64,000 bases of DNA from Mesorhizobium_B sp963522145 (GCA_963522145.1 CAUQXI010000002.1:209359-273358), one strand, 5' to 3'; shown: positions 16,726 to 25,683, counted from the stretch's first letter. Notes: generated by a model from the sequence alone, not told the origin. A program made the numbers and translations.

Positions 16726-17172
16726 TCAGGAACTCAGCAGTTGCGCGGCCTTGTCGCGCGCCCAGCTTGCGATCCGTTCCAGCGGGCTGCCTTTCGGGCC
16801 CGCGCCATGCAGCGCGCCTTTGGTTGCGGCGCGCGGCGCGTGTCGTGATACCGGGATCGCTCCCATATGCGGCAGGGCCGTCAGATGCGCCGCGATTTCG
16901 GCCCAGCCCGCGTCTGCCGTGGCCGGCTTGCGCACCGCGTCGGACTGGAAGGGCTGCCGGCCGCGGCTCTGCCCATCGAAGCCCAGCCGGAGTGCCGCCT
17001 GAAGAACCGCGTCGCGAAACGGCGCATCCTCTTCGAGGTCGATTTCTGCCCGCTCGCGTTCGAGGTGCCCCATGCGTCCGAGCACATAGGCTTCCGCGCG
17101 AAGCGAGCGCCCGGTTTCCGCCAGAAGCCCTGCTTTCGTGTTGTTGATCCAGCCGCCTGTTTCGCCTGCCAT
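16726..17172 (-). CDS. hypothetical protein, 148 aa
   Basis: ATG 17172 follows GAAGG; the frame continues further right but overlaps slyX. The protein begins MAGETGGWINNTKAGLLAET and has a charged middle (LERERAEIDLEEDAPFRDAVLQAALRLGFDG). Its C-terminal half is Ala-rich, with HLTALPHMGAIPVSRHAPRA. No signal peptide or membrane helix is seen. The family is unrecognised. It starts 10 bases after the slyX stop and is very probably translated from the same message. Overlapping rightward frames are shadows. Confidence 0.65.
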   Translation of the reverse strand: MAGETGGWINNTKAGLLAETGRSLRAEAYVLGRMGHLERERAEIDLEEDAPFRDAVLQAALRLGFDGQSRGRQPFQSDAVRKPATADAGWAEIAAHLTALPHMGAIPVSRHAPRAATKGALHGAGPKGSPLERIASWARDKAAQLLSS

Positions 17173-17182
17173 GCTTCGACCT

Positions 17183-17389
17183 TCACCAGTGCGGCGGCGG
17201 AGCGACGGGGGCGGGCGGAAGAGCATCCTCCAGCGAGGCGAAGCGCTCGCTGAACACGGCCATCCTCGCCTGCATCCGCTCAAGCGCCTTCCAGGCCTTG
17301 GCGACTTCAGCCGAAAGCTCTTCGATCACGCGATCCTGCTCCGCAATCCGCATCTCGAGCGCCGTGATCTGTTCGGAGCCGCGTTCCAA
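17183..17389 (-). CDS. slyX: SlyX-family protein
   Basis: A 68-residue protein starting at TTG 17389 with GAGG upstream. It has the heptad pattern of SlyX: ALEMRIAEQDRVIEELSAEVAKAWKALERMQARMAVF forms one continuous coiled coil, followed by the Pro-rich end PPAPVAPPPHW, whose PPPHW-type tail is typical. SlyX was named for its position near slyD in enterobacteria; its role is unknown. Length fits the family. It is the first gene of a two-gene leftward unit inserted between the BMP-binding protein and its ATPase. Confidence 0.85.
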   Translation of the reverse strand: MERGSEQITALEMRIAEQDRVIEELSAEVAKAWKALERMQARMAVFSERFASLEDALPPAPVAPPPHW

Positions 17390-17560
17390 TCCGACCTCAT
17401 TCCTTTCCGCCGCGGGCGCCTCAACGGAAAGGCCGAAGCACCGTCACGGAAATTGACAAGCGTGTGGCCTTTTGTCGAGAGTAGCCGGCGGCCTGCGGAA
17501 CCCTCCGGCGGCCTCGAAAAGCGCGCAATCGGCGCAAACGGGCGACGGTAACTTCGAGGA

Positions 17561-19105
17561 ATGCGATCGCCCATGCCAGAAGCCGCCATCGAACTCCGCG
17601 CCATCTCCAAGAGCTTCGGCGCCGTTCGCGCCAATCGCGACATCGACCTCGTCGTGGAAAAAGGCACGATCCACGGCATCATCGGCGAGAACGGCGCCGG
17701 CAAGTCCACGCTGATGTCGATCCTATACGGCTTCTACCAGGCGGATGCCGGTGAGATCAGGGTCGATGGACGCGCGGTCGCCATCCTGTCTCCCAACGAT
17801 GCGATCGCGGCCGGCATCGGCATGGTGCACCAGCATTTCATGCTGGTGCAGAACTTCACCGTGCTGGAAAACGTGATCCTCGGCGCGGAAGGCGAGGCCT
17901 TGCTGAAGGGAAGCATCGCCAAGGCCCGCGCGGAGCTTGCGCGGCTTGAGCGCGAATATGGTCTCGACGTCGACCCCGACGCCTTGGTCGAGGACCTGCC
18001 GGTCGGCCTTCAGCAGCGTGTGGAAATCCTGAAGGCGCTCTATCGCGGCGCGAATATCCTGATCCTCGACGAGCCCACCGGGGCGCTCACCCCGGCCGAG
18101 GCCGACCACCTGTTCCGCATCCTTCATCAGCTCAAGGCGCAGGGCAAGACGGTGGTGCTGATCACCCACAAGCTGCGGGAGATCATGGCCGTCACCGACC
18201 ATGTGTCGGTGATGCGCGGCGGCGCGATGGTCGCCACGCGCAGGACAGCAGAAACGGGCGTCGAGGAACTCGCCGAACTGATGGTCGGCCGCCGCGTGCT
18301 GCTTCGCGTCCAGAAGGAGAATGCGCAGCAAGGCGCCCCGAAGCTTTCCGTGCGCAACCTGACGGTGAAGGATGCACGTGGCGTGACCATGGTGGACGAC
18401 GTGTCCTTCGATGTCTGCGCCGGCGAGATCGTCGGCGTCGCGGGCGTGGCGGGCAACGGGCAGTCGGAGCTGCTTGAAACCCTTGCCGGCATACGCCGCG
18501 CAGTGTCGGGCACGGTGCTGCTCGACGGCAGGCCGATCGATGTCGCAGGGCGGGCCGACCCCGGCGAGTTGCGCGACCGGGGCCTCGCCCATGTGCCGGA
18601 AGACCGCCATCATGTCGGGCTCGTGCTGGCCTTCGAGGAAAACGAGAACGCGATCCTCGGCTATCACGACGAAGCGGGTTACCTGAACGGACCGTTTCTC
18701 GATATTGCCGCCATCCGCGACGACGCGCGCGACAAGATCGGAAAATACGACATCCGCCCCGGAGACTGCCGGCTCAAGACCGCCAACTTCTCCGGCGGCA
18801 ACCAGCAGAAGATCGTGCTTTCCCGCGAGATCGAGCAGGATCCCGGCGTGCTTCTCGTCGGCCAGCCGACGCGCGGCGTCGATGTCGGTGCCATCGAGTT
18901 CATCCACAAGCGCCTCATCGCCATGCGAGATGGGGGCAAGGCCGTGCTTCTGGTGTCCGTCGAGCTCGACGAGATCCGCGCCTTGTCCGACCGCATCCTC
19001 GTGATGTTCTCCGGCCGCATCGTCGGCGAACGCGGCGCCGACGCCACCGAAGGCGAGCTGGGACTGCTGATGGCGGGCGTCGAACGGGCGGAGGCTGCGG
19101 AATGA
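17561..19105 (+). CDS. nucleoside ABC transporter ATP-binding protein (two NBDs)
   Basis: A 514-residue tandem ABC ATPase; the start is ATG 17561 or 17573 (MPEAAIELRAISKSFG). Domain 1 has Walker A GENGAGKST, a degenerate signature LPVGLQQRVEIL and Walker B NILILDEPTGALTP. Domain 2 has a weakened Walker A (GVAGNGQSELLE), signature FSGGNQQKIVLSREI and a Walker B where Asp-Glu is replaced by VGQPTRGVD. Unequal paired sites are normal for RbsA/NupA-type importers. It energises the BMP-family nucleoside importer with the permeases at 19518 and 20655. Its stop overlaps the fosX start by four bases. Confidence 0.93.
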   Translation: MRSPMPEAAIELRAISKSFGAVRANRDIDLVVEKGTIHGIIGENGAGKSTLMSILYGFYQADAGEIRVDGRAVAILSPNDAIAAGIGMVHQHFMLVQNFTVLENVILGAEGEALLKGSIAKARAELARLEREYGLDVDPDALVEDLPVGLQQRVEILKALYRGANILILDEPTGALTPAEADHLFRILHQLKAQGKTVVLITHKLREIMAVTDHVSVMRGGAMVATRRTAETGVEELAELMVGRRVLLRVQKENAQQGAPKLSVRNLTVKDARGVTMVDDVSFDVCAGEIVGVAGVAGNGQSELLETLAGIRRAVSGTVLLDGRPIDVAGRADPGELRDRGLAHVPEDRHHVGLVLAFEENENAILGYHDEAGYLNGPFLDIAAIRDDARDKIGKYDIRPGDCRLKTANFSGGNQQKIVLSREIEQDPGVLLVGQPTRGVDVGAIEFIHKRLIAMRDGGKAVLLVSVELDEIRALSDRILVMFSGRIVGERGADATEGELGLLMAGVERAEAAE

Positions 19106-19521
19106 TCCAGGGCCTGTCGCACATGACCTTCATGACCCGCGATCTCGAGCGGATGACGACAATCCTCACCGAGATTCTGGACGCGCGCGAAATCTATGCG
19201 AGCGGCGACGCCACTTTCTCCGTCTCCCGCGAAAAATTCTTTTTGATCGGAGATATCTGGATCGCGATCATGGAAGGCGAGCCGCTCCCTGCCCGCACCT
19301 ACAATCACATCGCCTTCAAGATCGACGACGCCGACTTCGACCTCTACGCGCTGCGCGTGAAGCAGCTCGGACTCGACATCCGCCCGCCGCGCCGGCGCGT
19401 GAAGGGCGAGGGCCGTTCACTTTACTTCTATGACATGGACAACCACATGTTCGAACTGCACACGGGCACGTTGTCCGAGCGGCTTGCGCGCTACGAGCGC
19501 CCCGCGGAGGCTTCCCTGTGA
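19102..19521 (+). CDS. fosX: FosX-type fosfomycin hydrolase
   Basis: This 139-residue vicinal-oxygen-chelate protein matches Mesorhizobium FosX closely by memory. Metal ligands fall at His7, His69 and Glu118, and the family's general base is present as Glu44 (SREKFF). Other conserved parts are YNHIAFKIDDADFD, KGEGRSLYFYDMDNHMFELH and TGTLSERL. FosX adds water to the epoxide of fosfomycin using Mn(II). It is embedded by four-base overlaps on both sides between an ABC ATPase and a permease, so it is translated with the nucleoside importer. Whether fosfomycin is its natural substrate is unknown. Confidence 0.9.
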   Translation: MIQGLSHMTFMTRDLERMTTILTEILDAREIYASGDATFSVSREKFFLIGDIWIAIMEGEPLPARTYNHIAFKIDDADFDLYALRVKQLGLDIRPPRRRVKGEGRSLYFYDMDNHMFELHTGTLSERLARYERPAEASL

Positions 19522-20651
19522 GCACCCCTTACGCGAAACTCCCCGCCTGGGCCGATTACGGCCTGATCCCTCTTGTCAATCTCGCCGTCGCCTTCATCGT
19601 CGCGGGGCTGGTCGTGCTGATCGTGGGCGAGAACCCCTTGCGCGCGGCGGCGATCCTCGTCGAGGGCGCATTCGGGCGGGGGCAGTATGTCGCCTATACG
19701 CTGTATTACGCGACGAACTTCATCTTCACGGGGCTGGCGGTGGCCGTCGCCTTTCATGCCGGGCTGTTCAACATCGGCGGCGAGGGGCAGGCTTATATCG
19801 GCGGCCTCGGCGTGGCGCTGGTGGCGCTTTCCTTCGATGCGGTGTTTCCGTGGTGGGTGAACTTCCCGCTGGCGATCCTCGCTTCGGCCGGCAACGGCGC
19901 GCTTTGGGCGCTGATCCCGGCCTGGCTCCAGGCCCGGCGCGGCTCGCACATCGTCATCACCACCATCATGTTCAACTTCATCGCGGCGAGCCTGATGGTT
20001 TATCTGTTGGTGGACGTGCTGAAGCCCGCCGCCGCCATGGGTCCGCAGACCCGCACCTTCACCGAGAACGCGCAGCTGCCGAAGCTCAACGGGATGCTGG
20101 AACTGTTCGGCGCGACGATCCGCTCCGCGCCGCTCAACCTGTCCTTCCTGCTCGCCCTCGTCATGGCGGTCTTCGTCTGGGCGCTGATCTGGCGCACGCG
20201 GCTGGGCTACGAGATCCGCACCTTCGGCTTCAGTCCGAAGGCCGCGCGCTATGCCGGCATCTCCGAAACGCGCATCATCATCATCGCCATGATGATCTCA
20301 GGCGCGCTGGCAGGCATGATGGCGCTCAACCCCATCATGGGCGACCAGCATCAGGTGCAGATTGATTTCGTTTCCGGCGCGGGCTTCGTCGGCATCGCGG
20401 TGGCGCTGATGGGCCGCTCGCACCCGGCCGGCATCGTGCCTGCCGCGATCCTGTTCGGCGCGCTCTATCAGGGCGGGGCGGAGCTCGCCTTCGAGATGCC
20501 GGCGATCTCGCGCGACATGATCGTGATCATCCAGGGCCTCGTGATCCTGTTTGCCGGCGCGCTCGAGCACATGTTCCGCCCCGCCGTGCAGGCCGTTTTC
20601 GCGCGCGCGTCGCCGAACCGGCTGCCGGCCGCTGCTGCGGGAGCGGGCTGA
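19518..20651 (+). CDS. nucleoside ABC transporter permease (first)
   Basis: The GTG at 19518 overlaps the fosX stop. The 377-residue product is a BPD_transp_2 permease of the YufP/NupB type: about nine membrane helices, GLFNIGGEGQAYIGGLGVAL near residue 85, TTIMFNFIA, GFSPKAARYAGIS and the C-terminal GFVGIAVALMGRSHPAGIV. It forms half of the membrane channel for nucleosides with the permease at 20655. Neighbouring frames on both strands are long because of high GC and are shadows. Confidence 0.93.
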   Translation: MSTPYAKLPAWADYGLIPLVNLAVAFIVAGLVVLIVGENPLRAAAILVEGAFGRGQYVAYTLYYATNFIFTGLAVAVAFHAGLFNIGGEGQAYIGGLGVALVALSFDAVFPWWVNFPLAILASAGNGALWALIPAWLQARRGSHIVITTIMFNFIAASLMVYLLVDVLKPAAAMGPQTRTFTENAQLPKLNGMLELFGATIRSAPLNLSFLLALVMAVFVWALIWRTRLGYEIRTFGFSPKAARYAGISETRIIIIAMMISGALAGMMALNPIMGDQHQVQIDFVSGAGFVGIAVALMGRSHPAGIVPAAILFGALYQGGAELAFEMPAISRDMIVIIQGLVILFAGALEHMFRPAVQAVFARASPNRLPAAAAGAG

Positions 20652-20654
20652 GCC

Positions 20655-21623
20655 ATGTCGCCCGACCTTTTCGTTCAGCTCGCCGACGCCACGATCCGCG
20701 TGTCCGTGCCGCTTCTGCTCGCCTGCCTCGCAGGGCTCTACTCCGAGCGCGCGGGCCTCTTCGACATCGGGCTCGAGGGCAAGATGCTCGCCGGTGCCTT
20801 CGCGGCGGGCACGGTTGCGGCCGTTTCCGGCTCCGCCTGGGCGGGGCTGCTCGCGGCGATCGGCATCGCCGTGCTGCTCGCGCTGGTGCACGGCTTCGCC
20901 TCGATCACCCATCGCGGCAACCAGATCGTGTCGGGCGTCGCGATCAACTTCATCGCAGCCGGCGCCACGGTGATCCTCGGCCAGGCCTGGTTCGCGCAGG
21001 GCGGACGCACGCCGTCGCTCCCTCCCGCCGGCCGGTTCGGCCCGCTCGACCTGCCCGGCGCGGATGCCTTGCGTGACGTGCCGCTCCTCGGCGCAATCTG
21101 GTCTGAGATCGTTTCGGGCCAGACGCTGCTCGCTTATTTCGCCTTCGCCATGGTGCCGGTCACATGGTGGGTGCTTTACCGCACGCGCTTCGGCTTGCGC
21201 CTGCGCGCGGTGGGCGAGAACCCGGCGGCGGTCGATACCGCCGGCATCTCCGTGCCCTGGCTGCGTTATCGCGCGGTGATCTGCACCGGCGTGCTCACGG
21301 GCGTGGCCGGCGCCTATCTCGCTTTGTCGCAGAACGCCGGCTTCGTGAAGGACATGACGGCGGGGCGCGGCTATATCGCGCTCGCCGCGCTCATCTTCGC
21401 CAAGTGGAAGCCGGTGCCTGCCATGTGGGCCTGCCTGCTGTTCGGCTTTCTCGACGCTGTCTCGATCCGCTATCAAGGCGTAGCCTTTCCCGGTATCGGC
21501 AGGGCGCCCGTGCAGCTGATGCAGGCGCTGCCCTACATCCTCACCGTGATCCTGCTCGCCGGCTTCATCGGCAAGGCCGTTCCGCCGAGGGCCGGGGGCG
21601 TGCCCTACGTGAAGGAGCGGTGA
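20655..21623 (+). CDS. nucleoside ABC transporter permease (second)
   Basis: Three bases after the first permease, this 322-residue protein has the shorter BPD_transp_2 form: TIRVSVPLLLACLAGLYSERAGLFDIGLEGKML, GVAINFIAAG, GENPAAVDTAGISV and AGRGYIALAALIFAKWKP. It has about eight helices. With the ATPase at 17561 and the BMP-binding protein at 15648 it completes a BMP-type nucleoside importer. It is followed within 21 bases by cytidine deaminase, so uptake and salvage are in one operon. Confidence 0.93.
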   Translation: MSPDLFVQLADATIRVSVPLLLACLAGLYSERAGLFDIGLEGKMLAGAFAAGTVAAVSGSAWAGLLAAIGIAVLLALVHGFASITHRGNQIVSGVAINFIAAGATVILGQAWFAQGGRTPSLPPAGRFGPLDLPGADALRDVPLLGAIWSEIVSGQTLLAYFAFAMVPVTWWVLYRTRFGLRLRAVGENPAAVDTAGISVPWLRYRAVICTGVLTGVAGAYLALSQNAGFVKDMTAGRGYIALAALIFAKWKPVPAMWACLLFGFLDAVSIRYQGVAFPGIGRAPVQLMQALPYILTVILLAGFIGKAVPPRAGGVPYVKER

Positions 21624-21643
21624 GGAGGATCGTGTGACCCGAA

Positions 21644-22072
21644 ATGACGTCGGCTTCCGTTTCGGAGTATAAGCGCCTCATGGCCCACGACCTCTTTCTC
21701 CTCGCGCGCGAGGCCATGGCGAAATGCCATGCGCCTTATTCCCACTTTCCCGTCGGCGCCGCCATCCGCACGGAAGACGGCCGCGTCTTTTCCGGCGCCA
21801 ATATCGAGGTGGCCTCCTATCCCGAAGGCTGGTGCGCCGAGACCACGGCGCTGGCGCATTACGTGATGGGCGGCGGCGGACGCATCACGGAGATCGCCGT
21901 GGTGGCGAGCCGGATGCCGCGCATCACGCCGTGCGGCGGCTGCCGCCAGCGCCTGGCCGAGTTCGCAGGCGCCGACGCCGCACTCCATCTGTGCGACGAG
22001 ACGGGCGTGGTCGAGACGGTCCGGCTGGGCGACATGCTGCCCTACGGCTTCCGCGGCGACATCCTCAAATGA
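21644..22072 (+). CDS. cdd: cytidine deaminase
   Basis: A 142-residue enzyme with the zinc site of nucleoside deaminases: the CAETTAL segment supplies a Cys ligand and the catalytic Glu, and PCGGCRQRL supplies the other two Cys. This all-Cys arrangement is that of the small tetrameric Cdd. FPVGAAI and FSGANIE near the N-terminus bind the nucleoside. It converts cytidine and deoxycytidine to uridine and deoxyuridine. The ATG at 21644 is used; an ATG at 21680 (MAHDLFLLARE) is a possible alternative. The stop overlaps the phosphorylase start (ATGA). Confidence 0.93.
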   Translation: MTSASVSEYKRLMAHDLFLLAREAMAKCHAPYSHFPVGAAIRTEDGRVFSGANIEVASYPEGWCAETTALAHYVMGGGGRITEIAVVASRMPRITPCGGCRQRLAEFAGADAALHLCDETGVVETVRLGDMLPYGFRGDILK

Positions 22073-22875
22073 GCGAGGCGGCGCGGCATCTGCGCGAAAA
22101 GCTCGCAGGCCTCGCACCGCGCCTCGCGATCGTGCTCGGTTCCGGCCTGAGCGAGCTCGCAGACGAGGTGGAGAACGCGATCCGCATCCCTTATGCCCAC
22201 CTGCCCGGCTTTCCCCGGTCTGGCGTGTCGGGCCACGCGGGAACGCTGGTTGCCGGACGCTTCGCGGGCCAACCCGTGCTGATGCTCGCCGGCCGCGCCC
22301 ATTACTACGAGCATGGTGACGCTGCAGCCATGCGTCCTGTTCTGGAAGCGCTCGCGGCGGTCGGCGTCGAGCAACTGGTCCTCACCAACGCCGCCGGTTC
22401 GCTGCGGGCCGACATGCCACCGGGCTCGGTGATGCTCGTCACCGACCATATCAACTTTTCCGGCACCAATCCGCTCTTCGGCGAAGAAAGCGACCGCCGC
22501 TTCGTCGGGCTGACCGAAGCCTATGACGGCGCGATGCGCGCCGCGCTCAAGGCTGCGGCCGAACGCGAAGGCATCACGCTGCATGACGGCGTCTACATGT
22601 GGTTCTCCGGGCCATCCTTCGAAACGCCGGCCGAAATCCGCATGGCGCGCCTGTTCGGTGCGGATGCGGTGGGCATGTCCACCGTGCCGGAAGTGATCCT
22701 CGCCCGCTTCCTGGGGCTGCGGGTGGCGGCTGCGTCCGTCATCACCAACCTTGCCGCCGGCATGACGGGCGCCGAACTGAGCCACACGGAAACGAAAAAC
22801 ATGGCCCCGCAAGGCGGCAGCAAGCTCGCCGCCATCCTGCGCCGCGCGGTGGGGGAGGCGTGGCTGGTTGAGTGA
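22069..22875 (+). CDS. punA: purine-nucleoside phosphorylase
   Basis: A 268-residue trimeric-type phosphorylase (PNP/MTAP family). Motifs in order: IVLGSGLSELA phosphate loop, GVSGHAGTLVAG, LAGRAHYYEHGD, LTNAAGSLRADM, WFSGPSFETPAEIRMA and VITNLAAGMTGAELSHTET. It cleaves purine ribo- and deoxyribonucleosides with phosphate to base and (deoxy)ribose 1-phosphate. ATG 22069 overlaps the cdd stop by four bases. Together with deoA it degrades imported nucleosides. The Glu and Asn residues of the later motifs suggest the low-molecular-mass, guanosine/inosine-preferring class. Confidence 0.93.
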   Translation: MSEAARHLREKLAGLAPRLAIVLGSGLSELADEVENAIRIPYAHLPGFPRSGVSGHAGTLVAGRFAGQPVLMLAGRAHYYEHGDAAAMRPVLEALAAVGVEQLVLTNAAGSLRADMPPGSVMLVTDHINFSGTNPLFGEESDRRFVGLTEAYDGAMRAALKAAAEREGITLHDGVYMWFSGPSFETPAEIRMARLFGADAVGMSTVPEVILARFLGLRVAAASVITNLAAGMTGAELSHTETKNMAPQGGSKLAAILRRAVGEAWLVE

Positions 22876-22887
22876 TCGGCGGCGCTG

Positions 22888-23040
22888 CCCCTCATCCCCC
22901 TGCCGGGACCTTCTCCCCGCACGCGGGGAGAAGACAGCCCTCAATTCCGCTTTCGCCTACCGTCATCGTTTGCCCAGAGTAGGCGGCAGCGTGTCTTCTC
23001 CCCGTTCACGGGGAGAAGGTGGCGGCAGCCGGATGAGGGG
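22888..23040. repeat. palindromic intergenic repeat (RIME-like)
   Basis: The gap before deoA is bounded by CCCCTCATCC at 22888 and GGATGAGGGG ending at 23040, in inverted orientation. Inside are two hairpins of type CTTCTCCCCG...CGGGGAGAAG, near 22909-22933 and 22993-23018. This bipartite palindrome is the style of the abundant rhizobial intergenic mosaic elements. If transcribed it would fold strongly and could separate deoA from the upstream genes. Confidence 0.8.
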
Positions 23041-23073
23041 CAACACCATCGTCTCATGAGGAGGTAACCCACC

Positions 23074-24390
23074 ATGCTCCCGCAGGAGATCATCCGCAAA
23101 AAGCGCGACGGTAAGCCGCTCGCCGAGGGTGAGATCGCCGCCTTCGCGCGCGGGCTCACCGACAACTCCTTCTCGGAAGGCCAGGTCGCCGCCCTCGCCA
23201 TGGCGATCCTGCTCAACGGGATGACCTCTTCCGAGACGGTGGCGCTCACGCTCGCCATGCGCGACTCCGGGCGCGTGCTCGACTGGTCGCACCTGCCCGG
23301 CCCCGTGGCCGACAAGCATTCCACCGGCGGCGTGGGCGATAATGTCTCGCTGATACTGGCGCCGATTGCGGCCGCCTGCGGCCTCTACGTGCCCATGATC
23401 TCCGGTCGCGGCCTCGGCCACACAGGCGGCACGCTCGACAAGCTGGACACGATCCCCGGCTATGGAAGCCGGCCCGACGAAGCCACCTTCCGCCAGGTCG
23501 TGGAAACGGTCGGCTGCGCCATCATCGGCGCAACGGAGGACCTCGCACCGGCCGACAAGCGCTTCTACGCGGTCCGCGACGTAACGGCGACGGTGGAATC
23601 CGTGCCGCTGATCACCGCCTCGATCCTGTCCAAGAAGCTCGCGGCGGGGCTCCAGAACCTCGTTCTCGATGTCAAATGCGGCAACGGCGCCTTCATGCCC
23701 TCCATGCGCGAGGCCTTCGGGCTAGCGCAAAGCCTGGTCGAGGTGGCGAACGGAGCGGGGCTTCGCACGACGGCGCTGATCACCGACATGGACCAGCCGC
23801 TCGCTTCGGCTGCCGGCAACGCCGTCGAGGTGCTGAACGCGGTCGAGTTTTTGACCGGCGCCCGCCGCGACCCGCGCCTGGAAGAGGTGACGCTTGCGCT
23901 TGCCGCCGAGATGATCGCGGGCGCCGGGCAGGCGTCCCGCCGCGATGCGCTTGTCCTCGCGCGCGACGCCCTCGACACGGGCCGAGCGGCGGAGATCTTT
24001 GGGCGAATGGTGCACGGGCTCGGCGGCCCCGCCGATTTCGTGGAGCGTCCGCGTGTCTACCTCCCGCAAGCGCCGATGGAACTGCCGGTTCTGAGCGAGG
24101 TGGATGGGTTCGTCTCAGCCATCGACACCCGCGCGGTCGGGCTCGCCGTGGTGGAACTCGGCGGCGGACGCCGCAAGCCCGAGAACGAGGTCGACGGCGC
24201 GGTCGGCCTTTCCGCCCTTGCGCCGATCGGCACGGAAATCCGGGCGGGCGATCCGCTCGCGCTGGTTCATGCGCGCAGCGAGAACGAGGCGCGCGCGGCG
24301 ATCCTGGCAGTGCGCGCTGCCTATCGCCTCACGCCCGACCGGGCCCCGGGCGCCAGGCCCGTCCAGCGCAGGGTCGGCGCCGGCGCGTGA
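23074..24390 (+). CDS. deoA: thymidine phosphorylase
   Basis: A 438-residue enzyme behind an ideal GAGGAGGT site. Family hallmarks: KHSTGGVGDNVSL near residue 81, the ISGRGLGHTGGTLDKLD signature, YAVRDVTATVESVPLITASI and DVKCGNGAFM, with the C-terminal PYNP domain from about residue 340 (GGGRRKPENEVDGAVGL). It splits thymidine and deoxyuridine with phosphate. Length and all three domains are complete. It is separated from the phosphorylase gene by a palindromic repeat, so it may be expressed at a different level. Confidence 0.95.
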   Translation: MLPQEIIRKKRDGKPLAEGEIAAFARGLTDNSFSEGQVAALAMAILLNGMTSSETVALTLAMRDSGRVLDWSHLPGPVADKHSTGGVGDNVSLILAPIAAACGLYVPMISGRGLGHTGGTLDKLDTIPGYGSRPDEATFRQVVETVGCAIIGATEDLAPADKRFYAVRDVTATVESVPLITASILSKKLAAGLQNLVLDVKCGNGAFMPSMREAFGLAQSLVEVANGAGLRTTALITDMDQPLASAAGNAVEVLNAVEFLTGARRDPRLEEVTLALAAEMIAGAGQASRRDALVLARDALDTGRAAEIFGRMVHGLGGPADFVERPRVYLPQAPMELPVLSEVDGFVSAIDTRAVGLAVVELGGGRRKPENEVDGAVGLSALAPIGTEIRAGDPLALVHARSENEARAAILAVRAAYRLTPDRAPGARPVQRRVGAGA

Positions 24391-24399
24391 CGGGCCAAG

Positions 24400-24936
24400 T
24401 CACTGCACCAGAAGCAGGGCGCCGTTCGAGACCTCGTATTTGGACAGGCTTCGGAGGAAGCTCATGCCGATCAGCGTGGTGTCGAGCGCCCGGTCCTCCA
24501 GCACCACGGCCTGCACGTCGCGCGCCTCGACGCGTCCGATCTCGATCGTCTTGATGATGGCCGCAGCCGCCATGGCTTTGCCATTCGCCGTGTTGACCTC
24601 ATGGGAGAAGTTGGCCGGCTTGAGCGCAATGCCCAGGCTGCGCGCCGTGGAGGCGTTCATCGCCACATAGGTCGCACCCGTATCGACCACGCCCGTCACC
24701 CGCCTTCCATTGATGCGGAACTCGGCCACGAAATGCCCGCTCGCATCCGCTTCCACCACCGCCTTGCGCCCGGTGACCGATTTAGGTGATCGCGGCGCAT
24801 CGACCGGCACCATCTCCGGCGCATCGGTCTTCGCCTCCGTCCAGCCTGCCAGCAGGCCGGGACGCGTTTCGAGCAGGATCGGGATGGAGGCCGAGGCGGC
24901 GGCGCAGATGCCGAAAATCAGGAGATGGCGGAGCAT
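24400..24936 (-). CDS. retropepsin-like aspartic protease, membrane-anchored
   Basis: The 178-residue protein has an N-terminal hydrophobic segment (LLIFGICAAASASIPILLE) acting as signal or anchor. Its single retropepsin domain has the active-site VVDTGATYVAMN near residue 87, then LGIALKPANFSHEVNTANG and a closing LIGMSFLRSLSKYEV. Bacterial members of this TIGR02281-type family have one Asp motif and would work as dimers. The substrate is unknown. It converges on deoA with nine bases between stops. Confidence 0.85.
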   Translation of the reverse strand: MLRHLLIFGICAAASASIPILLETRPGLLAGWTEAKTDAPEMVPVDAPRSPKSVTGRKAVVEADASGHFVAEFRINGRRVTGVVDTGATYVAMNASTARSLGIALKPANFSHEVNTANGKAMAAAAIIKTIEIGRVEARDVQAVVLEDRALDTTLIGMSFLRSLSKYEVSNGALLLVQ

Positions 24937-25053
24937 GGGCGTTCGTCGCGCAGGGTTTCCCCATCGCTAGCAGCTTTGCCCTCACCTCGTCCTTAATCCG
25001 GGCGCACGGGACGAGCGGCTTTCGCCGCCTCGGTTAACCGATCGTTGCGGAAC

Positions 25054-25683
25054 TCACTTCGTGCCGTACATGCGGTCGCCCGCATCGCCGAGGCCGGGCA
25101 CGATATAGCCCTTCTCGTTGAGCTGGCGGTCGATGGAGGCGGTGAATACCGGCACGTCGGGATGGGCCGCCGTAAAGCGCGCGATGCCTTCGGGTGCGGC
25201 GAGCAGGCAAAGGTAGCGAAGCTGGGTCGCGCCGCGTCCCTTGAGCTTGTCGATTGCCGCGATCGCGGAATTGGCGGTGGCGAGCATGGGATCCACCACG
25301 ATCACCAGCCGGTCGTGAAGATCGCTTGGCGCCTTGAAGAAATATTCCACCGCTTCAAGCGTGTCATGGTCGCGGTAGAGCCCGACATGCGCCACCCGCG
25401 CGGCCGGCACGAGGTCGAGCAGCCCTTCCAGCAGCCCGTTGCCGGCGCGCAGAACGGAAGCGAAGACCAGCTTCTTGCCTTCGAGCGTGGGCGCATCCAT
25501 CGTCTCGATCGGCGTCTCGATCCGCTTGGTGGTCAGCTCCAGATCGCGCGTGACCTCATAGCCGAGCAGCAGCGAGATCTCGCGCAGGAGGCGGCGGAAT
25601 CCGGCGGTGGAGGTGTCCCGGTCGCGCATGATCGAGAGCTTGTGCTGCACGAGGGGGTGGTCGACGACGGTAACGCCCTTCAT
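25054..25683 (-). CDS. upp: uracil phosphoribosyltransferase
   Basis: Start at ATG 25683, where MKGVTVVDHPLVQHKLSIMRD begins as in all Upp proteins; an upstream extension is unsupported. The 209-residue enzyme shows VFASVLRAGNGLLEG, HVGLYRDHDTL, the PRPP-binding VIVVDPMLATANSAIAAID and the C-terminal uracil site YIVPGLGDAGDRMYGTK. It makes UMP from uracil and PRPP, capturing the base released by the phosphorylases. Length is typical. It shares direction with add, which lies 96 bases upstream. Confidence 0.96.
   Translation of the reverse strand: MKGVTVVDHPLVQHKLSIMRDRDTSTAGFRRLLREISLLLGYEVTRDLELTTKRIETPIETMDAPTLEGKKLVFASVLRAGNGLLEGLLDLVPAARVAHVGLYRDHDTLEAVEYFFKAPSDLHDRLVIVVDPMLATANSAIAAIDKLKGRGATQLRYLCLLAAPEGIARFTAAHPDVPVFTASIDRQLNEKGYIVPGLGDAGDRMYGTK

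Noticed and set aside
22888..23040. CRISPR repeat array
   Set aside because: The repeats are inverted, there are only two, and no regular spacers exist; no CRISPR array was seen anywhere in the window.
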